A stretch of DNA of 64,000 bases from Lathyrus oleraceus (Eukaryota > Streptophyta > Magnoliopsida > Fabales > Fabaceae). The position numbers were made by a program, and so were the translations under genes. A model generated the notes under the pieces. The model was given only the letters and a program-made list of their open reading frames with translations. It ran no database searches and had not been told where the DNA came from. Where the stretch lies: positions 184,218,830 through 184,282,829 of the forward strand of contig NC_066581.1 in NCBI RefSeq assembly GCF_024323335.1. The letters run 5' to 3'. This document shows, piece by piece, positions 1-10,815 of the stretch (position 1 is the stretch's first letter; every line of letters begins with the position of its first letter).

Positions 1-2
1 TG

Positions 3-1427
3 AAGTTGTATCATGTCCCTCGGGATGAGAATCAGATGGCTGATGCTCTGGCTACTTTATCCTCTATGATAAAGGTTCATTGGTGGAATCAGGTGCCACA
101 TGTTGCTGTGAATCGACTCGAGAGGCCTGCGTATGTGTTTGCAGCCGAGTCTGTTAATGCTATTGATGATAAGCCGTGGTATTATGACATCAAGAACTTC
201 CTCAAGACTCAAGAGTATCCTGAGGGTGCGTCGAAGAATGATAAGAAGACCCTGAGAAGGCTTGCTGGAAGCTTTTATCTGAATCAGGATGATGTGCTAT
301 ACAAGCGGAATTTTGACATGGTCTTGCTCAGATGCGTGGATAGACACGAAGCAGACCTGTTAATGCAAGAAGTGCACGAGGGTTCGTTTGGTACCCACGC
401 TGGTGGTCATGCAATGTCGAAGAAATTGCTGAGAGCCGGTTATTATTGGATGACTATGGAATCCGATTGCTTCAAATACGCTCGGAAATGCCATAAGTGT
501 CAAATCTATGCTGATAAGGTGCATGTACCACCAAGCCCGTTGAATGTCATGAACTCGCCTTGGCCGTTCGCCATGTGGGGCATTGATATGATTGGGAGGA
601 TTGAACCAACTGCTTCTAATGGACATCGCTTCATCCTGGTTGCGATTGATTACTTCACCAAATGGGTGGAAGCAGCTTCCTATGCCAATGTCACCAAACA
701 AGTGGTTGCCCGGTTCATCAAGAAAGAAATCATCTGTCGTTATGGAGTTCCCGAGAGAATCATCATTGACAATGGTTCGAATCTCAACAACAAAATGATG
801 AAAGACTTATGCAGAGATTTCAAGATTGAACATCACAATTCTTCTCCTTACAGACCAAAGATGAATGGTGCTGTAGAGGCAGCAAACAAGAACATCAAGA
901 AGATTGTGCAGAAGATGGTCGTTACGTACAAAGATTGGCACGAGATGTTGCCTTTCGCTTTGCATGGATACCGTACCTCTGTACGTACGTCGACCGGGGC
1001 AACCCCCTACTCCCTTGTGTATGGTATGGAAGCAGTCCTACCAGTTGAGGTGGAGATCCCTTCTCTGAGGGTATTATTGGATGTCAAGCTGGACGAAGCC
1101 GAGTGGATTCGTACAAGGTTTAATGAGTTAAGCCTTATCGAAGAGAGACGGTTAGCAGCTGTTTGCCATGGGCAGTTGTATCAGAGAAGGATGAAGCGAG
1201 CCTTTGATCAGAAAGTGCGTCCTCGGACATTTCAAACTGGCGATCTAGTTTTGAAGAGGATCCTTCCTCCCGGTACAGATAACAGGGGCAAGTGGACTCC
1301 TAATTACGAAGGTCCATATGTTGTGAAGAAGGTCTTCTCTGGTGGAGCCTTGATGCTTACAACTATGGACGGTGAAGATTTTCCTTCCCCTGTCAACTCA
1401 GATGTAGTCAAAAAATACTTCGCGTAA
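3..1427 (+). CDS. Pol C-terminus: end of RNase H and complete integrase (truncated by window edge)
   Basis: The frame is open from the first bases of the window, so the true start lies upstream. The first residues (HVPRDENQMADAL) are the end of the archaeal-type RNase H typical of Tat elements. The integrase follows: an HHCC zinc finger ending in CHKC near residue 160, then a DDE core with Asp194 (GIDMIG), Asp255 (IIDNGS) and Glu291 (NGAVEAANKN), numbered from base 6. The 35-residue gap between the second Asp and the Glu is the classical DD35E spacing. A GPY motif (YEGPYVV) follows in the C-terminal part; no chromodomain is seen, as expected for Tat. The enzyme inserts element cDNA into the chromosome. 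The frame ends with YFA and a TAA at 1425-1427. Element B carries the same gene in broken form, so this copy is the better preserved one. Confidence 0.93.
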   Translation, partial: KLYHVPRDENQMADALATLSSMIKVHWWNQVPHVAVNRLERPAYVFAAESVNAIDDKPWYYDIKNFLKTQEYPEGASKNDKKTLRRLAGSFYLNQDDVLYKRNFDMVLLRCVDRHEADLLMQEVHEGSFGTHAGGHAMSKKLLRAGYYWMTMESDCFKYARKCHKCQIYADKVHVPPSPLNVMNSPWPFAMWGIDMIGRIEPTASNGHRFILVAIDYFTKWVEAASYANVTKQVVARFIKKEIICRYGVPERIIIDNGSNLNNKMMKDLCRDFKIEHHNSSPYRPKMNGAVEAANKNIKKIVQKMVVTYKDWHEMLPFALHGYRTSVRTSTGATPYSLVYGMEAVLPVEVEIPSLRVLLDVKLDEAEWIRTRFNELSLIEERRLAAVCHGQLYQRRMKRAFDQKVRPRTFQTGDLVLKRILPPGTDNRGKWTPNYEGPYVVKKVFSGGALMLTTMDGEDFPSPVNSDVVKKYFA

Positions 1428-1436
1428 GTTGACCCG

Positions 1437-1628
1437 CTGGACAAAAAGAACAAAATAGTCCAGGCAAAAATGGGCATCCCGGCGAACCAAAAAACAGAAA
1501 GAAAAGGTTCGGGCAAAAGTTAGGGATAAAAACGAAAAAATTGTACACCCGGTAAGTCGAAAACCCGCAAGGGCGGCTTAGGCAAAAATGGGTATCCCGG
1601 TGGATTGAAAACCCGAAAGGGCGATCCA
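1437..1628 (+). repeat. Ladder of four hairpins with GGCAAAA linkers after integrase
   Basis: Ten bases after the integrase stop codon four hairpins follow in a row. Stems: CTGGAC (1437-1442) with GTCCAG (1458-1463); CGAACC (1483-1488) with GGTTCG (1506-1511); TAAGTCG (1553-1559) with CGGCTTA (1574-1580); TGGATTG (1601-1607) with CGATCCA (1622-1628). The last two share a design: outer stem, AAAA on the left side, then CCC and GGG closing a GCAA or GAAA tetraloop of the GNRA type. Each hairpin is followed by GGCAAAA or a close variant. The stems differ in sequence but stay complementary, counting G-U pairs. Element B has the same arrangement at 45227-45374. Function unknown; possibly a structured 3' UTR signal. 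Confidence 0.8.
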
Positions 1629-2105
1629 GCCAAAAGAGGGATTAAAGCGAAGACTACAGTCTGAGTCATCTGTATTTCGTCATGCTTCGTCAGCTGCCAT
1701 CTCGAAAGATGTGATCGGTCCAGTCAGTCTTCTCAGAAAGCAAGGAATTGGGAGGAAACTGATGATCTATGAGTTATAACAGAGTTGGGAAACAGTGAAT
1801 GCCGTGTTCACATTGCCATTAGGATAGTTTATTTTCCTTTTGTGCGCAATTACCTCTTTCTAGGAATTGCTTCTCAATGTATTTGCCTCTTCAGGCACAC
1901 TTTCAATCAATAAAAGTCGTTATTCAGATAATTTGCTCTCTTGTTTTTACTTTTACTGTTTTGTTTGCAAAAACGTCCGAATTTTTGATAAACATTGCAT
2001 ACAAAAACATGAAGGCTACACAATGACATGCAGGAAGATTAAAACATTTGAAAATCATTTTGAATGTTGAGGACACTTGAGCGCATCTTGTCCATATACT
2101 CCCTG
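1629..2105 (+). other. Unique 3' UTR segment with AATAAA at 1909
   Basis: No coding potential is visible. The stretch contains a short stem-loop (CATCT with AGATG, loop CGAA, 1692-1705) and an AATAAA at 1909-1914 in an AT-rich setting with upstream TGTATTTG, which resembles a plant polyadenylation region. An AATAAA at a similar distance after integrase exists in element B (45621-45626). Confidence 0.5.
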
Positions 2106-2109
2106 GGGC

Positions 2110-3030
2110 ATCTGTTGTTCCGATTTGCAGGACGTCACCTGTGAATATTTTCCCCAGTAAGGTCGTCACCTGTGAGCATTCCCCAGCAGTGCTTTTCCCA
2201 GACAGAATCATTCTCCTAGCTATGGATTTGTTTAAGCCTTCCCCAGCGAAGCAGTTTTTTCTCCAGCAGAGTTCATCCCACCAGTGGATTGGACTAGTTT
2301 TCATAGCAGACGGATGCCTACATCCCCAGCTGCGTTGTTTCTGCTTGTATGGTACGGGTCGTCCCCGGCAGAGTAACAGATATTCCCCGAAGCAGAGTTC
2401 ATCATATCTGAGGATTGTATGAGCCTTATCCCCAGAGAGTTGCCTGGTTTATCGTCCCCCAGCGGAATGGTTATTTCCTCAGCAGAGCAGTTATTTCCCC
2501 AAGTGGAGTTTTTGTGGATTGATTGGGCTATCTCCAGCAGTTTACCGTTGTTTTCCCTAGCAGAGTTGTTTTCTTACTCCCCAGTGAGTTGCCTTGTCTT
2601 CCCCTAGTGGAGTTGTATTGTTGGCCATCCCCAGCAGTTGATTTGTCTCCCCCAGTGGAAGTATCTTGAAGATTCCTCAGCACAGTCGTCCTGTGTACTC
2701 TCCCCGCAGAGTTCTCATCATATTGCATTGCATATAGTAATCATTGCATCCTCAAAATTGCGTAGCATTTCCATCCCATATGGAGCATTACGCCATAGAA
2801 AAATTCAAACATATGCATTCATGTGTTCGAAACCACATCAGACCGTGTCCCCGGCAGAGGCGGATCATCCTTATTCAACATCAGCACAGCAAATCAGCTA
2901 CAGTTGCTTCGACAGTATTCAGAATTGATTATCCCCACAGAGGTTTATTTCCTCACCCGATGGTGACAGAGGTTTATTTCCTCACCCGATGGTGACAGAA
3001 AGTTTGTTTCTCCCCCCAGTGAGACCCCCA
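2110..3030 (+). repeat. Degenerate repeat array with a CCCCAGCAGAGTT core (tRNA-Arg 3' end-like)
   Basis: A loosely spaced array in which variants of CCCCAGCAGAGTT recur every 25 to 50 bases, for example near 2267, 2362, 2392, 2570, 2626 and 2703. Other copies read CCCCAGTGGAGTT or CCCTAGCAGAGTT. The core equals the complement of the PBS used by these elements (PBS TGGCGACTCTGCTGGGGA; complement TCCCCAGCAGAGTCGCCA), that is, the 3' end of the primer tRNA. Similar arrays lie in B (45800-46140) and, inverted, in C (62900-63800). A 30-base sequence with TTTATTTCCTCACCC is also duplicated in tandem at 2940-2998. Confidence 0.7.
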
Positions 3031-3119
3031 GCAAGTGATCAGTCCTGCCTTAACATATCTCAGTTTTGATCTTGTGATACCAGTAAGTGTCATGTCAGCA
3101 CCCGCGTGTTTTTCTCATT

Positions 3120-4445
3120 TTTTGGTGTCGGTAAACGCCATTCTTTCGGTGTCGGTAAACATCGAGTTCCACCCAGTCATCGGTAAATGTCTGGTCATTT
3201 TTTTGGTGTCGGTAAACACCATTGCTTCGGTGTCGGTAAACATCGAGTCTTTCTTTCAGTCATCGGTAAATGTCTAATAATCCCCAGCTAGAAATCCCCA
3301 GTAGAGTCATCTGTAAATGTCCTACCCGGTTTTCAGTTGCAAATATTTGTTTGTCTTTCCCCAATAAATTTCTCATCCCAGTCATCGGTAAATGTCTGGT
3401 CATTCCTTTTGATATCGGTAAACATCATCTTGCGATGTCGGTAAACATCGTGTCTCACCATAAATGTCCCATCCCAGTCATCGGTAAATGTTTGGTCATT
3501 CTTTTTGATGTCGGTAAACATCGTCTTTCGATGTCGGTAAACATCGTGTCTCACCCCAGTCATCGGTAAATGTCTGGTCATTCTCTTTGATGTCGGTAAA
3601 CATCATCTTTCGATGTCGGTAAACATCGTGTCTCATCCCAGTCATCGGTAAATGTCTGGTCTTTCTTTGTTCTCTTGTTAATAAAATCAGAATCCCCAGA
3701 AGTCGTCGGTAAACGTCTTGTCTGGTATCACCACAAAGATTTTGCTACTCCCCAAGCGGAGATGCCATCGGTAAATGGCCCAGTTTTCTTCGATATCGGT
3801 AAATATCGAATTCCCAGTTGCAGCAGCCATCGGTAAATGGCCTTGACATCGGTAAATGTCAAGTTTCTTTGAAGCCACCATCGGTAAATGGTCTTGCTTC
3901 CTTCCTACATCAATTTGTTTCCCAGCAACCATCGGTAAATGGTCTTGCTGAAGTTGATATCGGTAAATATCAAAGTTTTAACCATCGGTAAATGGTTTTG
4001 TTTTTTCAGAAGTTGTTTCCCAGCAGCCATCGGTAAATGGTCTGGCTGAAGTTGATATCGGTAAATATCAAAGTTTTAACCATCGGTAAATGGTTCTGTT
4101 TTTCTCAAGTTGTGTTCCCAGCAGCCATCGGTAAATGGTCTTGCTGAAGTTGATATCGGTAAATATCAAGTTTTAACCATCGGTAAATGGTTTGTTCTAC
4201 ATCGAACCTGTTTCCCAGCAGCCATCGGTAAATGGTCTGGCTGAAGTTGATATCGGTAAATATCAAGTTTTAACCATCGGTAAATGGTTTTGTTTTTCAG
4301 AATTTTATTTTCCCCAGCCGCCATCGGTAAATGGTCGTGTTGAAGTTGATATCGGTAAATATCAAGTTTCCAGTTTTCAACCATCGGTAAATGGTTTTGC
4401 TTTTCTGAAGCTGTCATGCAGTTTGTCATCGGTAAATGACGTGGT
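3120..4445 (+). repeat. Array of short hairpins with invariant CGGTAA loop and variable stems
   Basis: Several dozen copies of TCGGTAAA occur here. Nearly every one lies between two arms that are reverse complements: GGTGT/ACACC, GATGT/ACATC, GATAT/ATATC, GCCAT/ATGGC, ACCAT/ATGGT, GACAT/ATGTC and GTCAT/ATGAC. Longer stems occur too, such as TTCGATAT with ATATCGAA near 3788 and CTTGACAT with ATGTCAAG near 3842. The CGGTAA between the arms is constant, so this is a family of hairpins with a fixed loop and compensated stem changes. The arms group into higher-order units of roughly 100 bases from 3950 to 4400. Tandem repeats at this place in Ogre elements are known and can seed satellites. No protein is expected from the frames that run through the array. 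Confidence 0.92.
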
Positions 4446-4558
4446 TCTTGTATTATATCCAGTCGGTGCAAATTTCTACGGTTCTTTTGTATTCAATCCC
4501 TGCTTACCCTGAAAGTCTGACAGCCATCGCTATCATCCGTTCGGGTTCTCAGCTGATT
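4446..4558 (+). other. Conserved 3' UTR segment before the PPT
   Basis: Unique sequence that matches, in inverted form, the corresponding part of element C (60181-60280), including AAATTTCTACGG, CTGTCAG and TCAGCTGATTGAATAG. The match identifies A and C as members of one family. No gene is seen. Confidence 0.7.
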
Positions 4559-4571
4559 GAATAGGGGCAGC
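4559..4571 (+). promoter_or_regulatory. Polypurine tract of element A
   Basis: The purine-rich GAATAGGGGCAGC lies directly upstream of the LTR start TGTAGCACC. In this family the tract primes plus-strand DNA synthesis. The same tract is found inverted in C (60168-60180), and a shorter relative (TATGGGCAGC) precedes B's 3' LTR at 48021-48030. Confidence 0.8.
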
Positions 4572-7500
4572 TGTAGCACCTCAAATTTGCACTTATCATT
4601 GTACATACCATTTCATATTAGGTCATAGCATATCATGATACATTGCATAGCATTTGCATTGTCCCCAGTTGCCTCAAGAGCAAGCAAGCAAGAATTAGGT
4701 CAAACTGATCAGGAGATCAGTCAGCCAATCAAGCAAGGGTATTTCTCAAGGAATCAAAGCCCTAGGGTTTGTCCAACAAGTTCACATGACTAGAGGGTTC
4801 ATTTGAAGTGTTCAATGTCAAGGGTTGAAGGCTCAAAGGCCATCAGTTCTTGCACAGCCAGGCAGAAACCCTAGAAAGTCAACAATCAGTCAAAGCAATG
4901 GATGGTGGCCATTCTTATGGAATTTGGGCACCATGATCAATAATCAAGAGTTCATATGTCTTGGGACATCATTTGAAGCCAAGGTCTCAAGGAATTAGGG
5001 TTTGGAATTCATCAGTCAGTGCATAGACGGTCCAAAACCCTAGAAAGTCAAAGTTGGTCAACTGTGGTTGATTCTTTGGTTCTGATGGATGGAAATGGTT
5101 TGAAGGAGCTTATTCATGTCCTAATAGACCTTATATGTCATGGCAATCAACATCATGGAAGAATTTGAAGCAAATCAGAAAATTTCCCAAAATAGAAACT
5201 GGACCTGTAATTTCAACTGCCAAAAATGGAAACTTCTTGATCCTCAACTTGCATCATGATACAAGCTTCAAATGAATTTTTGCCCAACATAAAAGTTGAA
5301 GGTTTTGTTCTCCCATTTTCAAAAAGTCCAAGAACTCTCAAATCCCATGTATGGTTGTCAAGATATGATCAAATCATTTTCACAAAATCTTGAACTTCAA
5401 ATGAGCATATCTCTCAAACCATAAGGCCAAATTTGGTGGGGTTTTTTCCTACAAACCACATTTTTCATCCTCTTTCCAAAAATATAGATTTCACCCTCCA
5501 AAACCTTGCCAATCAAAATGGCATTTTTTGACCTATTCCATTAAAAATCAAAGTTTGACCAAACTTTGACTTTTTGATTCATTGACTTTTTACACAATTG
5601 GCCAATTGGGATTCACTTTATATGGTATTTGAAACTTGCTTCAAGCATAATTCCATGTTCATTCTACCATTACACTATTATTTTGGACCAAAAATGTAAA
5701 ATTGGCAAATATGCAAATAGCTTCACAAAGTGAAGGCAAAGTGCAGCAATCCTTCAGCAGACCAAAAACAGCATTAGCAAATGTCATTTGCAGCCTTGCC
5801 AAAGCCCATTCGACCAGCACATACACCTCCATTTTTCACTTATGCAAGATTTAGTAAAATTGCAATTCCATTCATTTAAGCTAACCAAGGTTAGCACTTC
5901 CTAAACCAACTTTAAACAGATGATATAAGCCTCATTTCTGATCATTTTCACAACCCTAGAGACTAAGAGCAGCCAGAGAAAAACCAGAAAACTCTCATTC
6001 CCATTTGCCACGATTTGGATTTTTGCACAAAACTCTCAAAACACTGCAAGCTTCCTTCATCACTCCTTCATCTGAACAACATTTGATGCACCTTTGAGCC
6101 TCCATCCCCCTACTGTAAAGCCTGTCCTTGCTCTGCATCTTCAAGCTACCAACAATGGTGAAAGGAGATTTGAAGAGCTCCATGCACTTTTGAGCCAAAC
6201 CACTTCAAGACTCCATCATTGTAGAGCATAAAGAGGAGCTGTTTCAAGGAAGATCGTCCAAATAAGCACTGTTCCATTGATTTCCTTCAAACAAGTGAGT
6301 TTTTCGATTGCTTTGTTTTGACAAATAATGCTATACTTTAAGTAGGCCTTGCTTCACTGATTCTAAGGAACTATAGTTTGTTTGAAATGATGAAATATTG
6401 CATGAGATATTTGAAATTGAAGTTTTGTGTTCAATGACCATTTTGCTCGATGCATGCTGTCCAACGTGTTTCAATGATTTTTACTTATGGATTTGTGATG
6501 TACAATGTCTACTGAGTGTATTGCCATGCTTAATTTGGACTTCTGGTTGATTTGATTTTGTTCATGTTGGAATAATGATGATGAATACCCTGTTCGTTCA
6601 TGTTTTTATCTGCCCAGAAATTCCATTTGATGTGTTTGTTTGGTTGTTGACTACTGTTGCTTAGTGATGATGTTTAATGGCCAAGCTTAATTATTGAGGT
6701 TGTTGGTCATTGATTCGTGTTTGGATGTTGATACACGATGATGTTACTGCTATGCTATTGAAACCTTAATATTTTCCAGAAAACAGGGACTGTTCGCATA
6801 TGCATGTGTGTTGTTGTTACGTTTGTTGCATAATATCATTATCTTCATTGCCATGCTGTATGAGTATTTTCTTGCTGGAAATTTCGGGATGAATAGTATG
6901 AAAACCGTGTGTGCTTGCTGCGTTTGGTTCTGGGTGTATTGGCAAACTGGTTTTCTTTTTTCTGTTTACTGTAGCATTGCCATTTAATTGCAGAATTTTA
7001 ATATACACTGCTGTGCTTGTTGTTTGCTTTTAAAAAAAAAGGGGAATATTCTAATAGGTTGGGATTTATATGCTGTTGCTGTTTTTCCGCTGTGCATATT
7101 GGTTTTCAAAAGGTTTTCATTGGTCATTAGTGCTTTGTCTACTGTGGGCTGTGCGTTTCTTCTTAGTGGCCTTGGGCCCCACCGACTGGGACTTAAAATC
7201 CCATCAAAAGGCACTTTCGGTGCTACATATGAAGCATAGCATTTAATTTTGGTTTTCATTTCAAACATATTAGGCATTTGCTTTCTTGTAGCCATGCTTT
7301 TTCAGATTTGTAGAGCAGCATTTCCTGTGCATGCTAGTTGTTGAGGTTTACGTTATTTGATTGGGGTAGTACCGCTGTGCATGTCGGTTTAGAGGATTAT
7401 TTTATTCGTTTATTGTTTTGTCCACTATTACCATTGGCTGCTTTTCTTAATCTGCTCTCAATTTCCACAGTGGCCAGGTGACTAGCTACAATAGCATGTG

Positions 7501-9678
7501 CAGTTATTTTATTTTGTCTGCTTTACTGCCAATATTGCATTGCTTTTATCATCATGTTTTTCTATTGGTCCGTGGGTCCCGCTGGAGTCCAATTCGACCA
7601 GGACGCAAGCCACCAAGTGGAGCGCTGGGACCTTGTGTACAGCAGTGCATTTCATTTTTTTTTTTTTAATAATTATTAGATGACCATTATTTAATTCAAT
7701 TTATTTTGGCAATGTTTGTTCCCATTTGCTCATCATCTTACAAAATCCATTTTTCACTCACTTCAACTCCAAAAATCATGGAACTTTTTGCATTATGATC
7801 ACATGAATGTCTACTTTTTTATCATTATTTTTCCAGATTTTTTTTGATCAGGGAGTTTTAAATGGCCTTAGGGTTTGTGTAGTGTGACCATATCTTGTAC
7901 ATGTTGCCAAAACCATTGTGAAATGATCATGTTGCATCCATTTGAGTTGAAATTTTTTGTGCATAATCTACACTCTTCCATGCTTATTTTGATGTAAATT
8001 TCTTGATTTTATCATGTGTGGATTGAGAGCTTTGAATTTTTGAAGTTAGAGGTCACATTTGATGTCACATCATGAATGTGCATTTTCCCAATTTTGTTTG
8101 ACATGCTTCCTTGCATCCAAATGATCCAATTTTTTGCATGAGACATCCTTTATATGTCTAGTTGATGTGTGACTTTTCCTGGATTTAATTGTACTGTTTT
8201 CCATTTGATTGTGAATTTTCTTCCCTGCCTAGTCCATGGTTGACTTTTTGTGCTACATGTTGCCAAATCATTTGGGAAATTCTCATAACATATTGTATGA
8301 CCATGAAATTTCATATGTGATAACTAGACATCTCAAGCTTTGCATTGGTGTTAATCTCATTCATTTCTCATCTGTTTTCAATTTGATATGATTTTTTGAA
8401 GTTGACCTATGTTTATTGACTTTCATTGTGCTTACTTGAAATTGTGTTGACTTCATGATTTTATTTGACTGCCTTCCTCTCATCCAAATGCCATGAAATT
8501 TTACATGTCTACCATGTTAGATGTTAGGATTGAGTGTGATTTATTTGGTGATTTTTGAAGATGCTTGGGTTGACTTTTGATGCAAGTCATTCTGTTGACT
8601 TTTGTATGCTTTCCTTTGCCTTACTTTGACTTCAAATGTTCATAAAATGATCATAATGCATGATTTGAATGTGGGCCCAATTGTGATAGCTTCTCAAATG
8701 TTTGCCTTTGGTTTTGGTTGACTTTTCCTTGCTGCCTTGACTTTTTCTTTCATCCTTGACCCTAGGCTAGTCCTAGTGGTCTTTTGTGCTTACTATTGAG
8801 TTCCTGTTTCAGGTTAAACACCATTGCCATTGAGATCATACAAATGTGATTGGATTTGTTTACATATGAACTAACCTTTGTTTTGTAGATGATTTGACTC
8901 AAGTGTTTGAGTTTTGCTTTGCACAGTTGACCTTCTGTGGTTGACTGATTATCCATTCCTTTTGCTTTTAACTGTTTAATTGCATACTGATTTGTTTGGT
9001 TTTTCTCAGGTACCCTTTAGTTGCTTTAGTTGCTTGCTTTGCTTTTTAGCAATTGCTTTGAGGTATAAACATTCCTTCTTCATGTAGTCTGGAGACCCGG
9101 TCTGTTATTTGACCGGGCAAACTGTCTGAAGTCCTCCTTAAGAGGCAATGCTTGTGTGTGTTTAAAATTGTCCCAAGCAGGAAAAGTCCTTCAAATAAGG
9201 CAATTGGTGGAAGGTAGGGATAAGTAATCTATCCCCCACTATTCAGTGTGTCCTCTCTTTGCTCCCATCACATGGTTGAAGCACTGAGATAAAAACCCAA
9301 GATCTAATCGAGTCAATAATGGGGAAAGAGTTCCATCTTTCTGAACTCCCCCACTTTCTATTATTTGATGCTCTCCCTAATCAGGGATAGAAGCAATGAG
9401 GCACACCCCTCATCTCCTATTCATCTGCTTCACCTTAGCCTCTCAATGGCAAGGTTAAGAGCGACCTTCACCCATTACAGTGGACTTTCATAGTCAAACC
9501 CTCTTGTGTGAGCCCCCTTGTTTGGCTATAGAGTGTGCTGTTTGATTCTCATTGATTGTTTGATTGCTTCATATGCACTTGCTTGCCTGTATGTTATGCA
9601 TTTATCATCATCAATTGCCATTAATGCATGAGCATCTCTTTTGTCTGTTTGACATCATTATTGTTGTTTACCCATTGA

Positions 9679-10170
9679 GGACAATTGTAAGTCCCACAAG
9701 TTGGCATTTGTTCCTATGATATGGAAGTGAGTATAAGACCATCACATTGGCCACTCATCTTATCTTTGCTTGATTTGTTTGCATGTGAGGATACAATTGT
9801 AAGTCCCACGAGTTGGCATTTGTTTTCCTAGGATCATACTGTGTATGTCAGAGTAAGTCCCACAAGTTGGCATCTGACATCTATTGTTTTATTTTATCTG
9901 TTTATGAGAGGATGCAATTGTAAGACCCACGAGTTGGCATTTGCTTTCCTATGATCATGTGTGGAGTTAACCTAAGTCCCACAAGTTGGCAGTTGATTTC
10001 CATATTTCATTCTTGTTTCTTTTTCTTTTGGGGAGATTAGTGTAAGACCATTGAGTGGCCTCTGATATCCATGTCTGTTTTAGGAGATTGGTGTAAATCC
10101 AGCTATTGGTATCCGATATCCGCTTTTGTTTGTGAGATTGGAGTAAGACCATTGAGTGGCATCCGGTATC
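9679..10170 (+). repeat. Nine-unit hairpin array inside the LTR of A
   Basis: Nine units share a core that reads roughly GTAAGTCCCA, five bases, TGGCA: an inner stem CCA/TGG with a 5 or 6-base loop, flanked by constant internal-loop bases (GTAAG.C and GGCA). The outer stem differs per unit but pairs each time: GAGT/ACTC (unit 2), ACAA/TTGT plus AGGA/TCCT (unit 3), ATGTCAGA/TCTGACAT (unit 4, 9845-9852 with 9873-9880), GCAA/TTGC plus AGGA/TCCT (unit 5), GTTAAC/GTTGAT (unit 6), ATTAG/CTGAT (unit 7), ATTGG/CCGAT (unit 8), ATTGGA/TCCGGT (unit 9). Several need G-U pairs in the sense orientation. Two related units lie in the LTR of C (54600-54690). Confidence 0.82.
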
Positions 10171-10754
10171 ATTTGTTTGTTTATTTTATCATTACTTACT
10201 TTCCATTCCAAAGGACACCCTTGAATCATCCTCTATATGATCTCAAGAAGTGAACCTCCTGAGAAGTTTTACAACCCATCCTCACTCATTCATCCTCATT
10301 GTGTCCTAGAACCTTTTCACACTTTGATCTTAAACTTGACATAGACATTGTGCAAACTTCTTCATGTTTTCAAACTAAAAACCTGGACTCAAGTCCTTGA
10401 CTTTTTTTCAAACTTCATTTCATAATACTTCTCTGAATCAATCCTAATCATACTCTGACTCCATTTTCATAATCACAATCAATTAACTTCACTCATTCAC
10501 TTGTTTTGGCCATGTCCATTAATCTTTTCATGCATTAGCCGTAGGTTTCAATTATCATTGTGGTTGATGTAAACCTCACCTTATCTTTAGTGAGTCGACA
10601 GTAAGACTTCCGTACCGAAAATAGGGTTAACCCCTCTCGTACGTCGAAGCTATCCTCGCATGGTGGATGTTGGTTTTGGTCGAGTGTTCTCCCATTGATA
10701 ATGAAAAGCCTCAGTGCTATTGTTTAAAATTGAATCCAACTCACTTTTGGAAAT

Positions 10755-10815
10755 CTTTTAGCCGAACTACGGCGTTTTGATCCTTACCTTTGATGGAAGG
10801 TACGTAGGCAACGGG
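10755..10815 (+). other. Conserved R/U5 hairpin (CTACG/CGTAG) in LTR of A
   Basis: The sequence GAACTACGG ... GGTACGTAGGCA can fold with outer stem CTACG/CGTAG and inner stem ACCTT/AAGGT around TGATGG. Equivalent blocks occur in E (inverted, about 49983-50038) and three times in C (inverted, about 54500-54570, 54870-54935, 55230-55295). Weaker versions are in H (34290-34335) and B (35165-35210). The outer stem is constant and the inner stem changes with pairing kept. The role is unknown; the position is in the transcribed R/U5 part near the LTR end. Confidence 0.6.

Noticed and set aside
3120..4445. CRISPR-like look (short regularly recurring palindromic repeat)
   Set aside because: Repeats are too short and vary in their arms, spacers are short and repeated, there are no cas genes, and the surrounding sequence is a plant retrotransposon 3' UTR.
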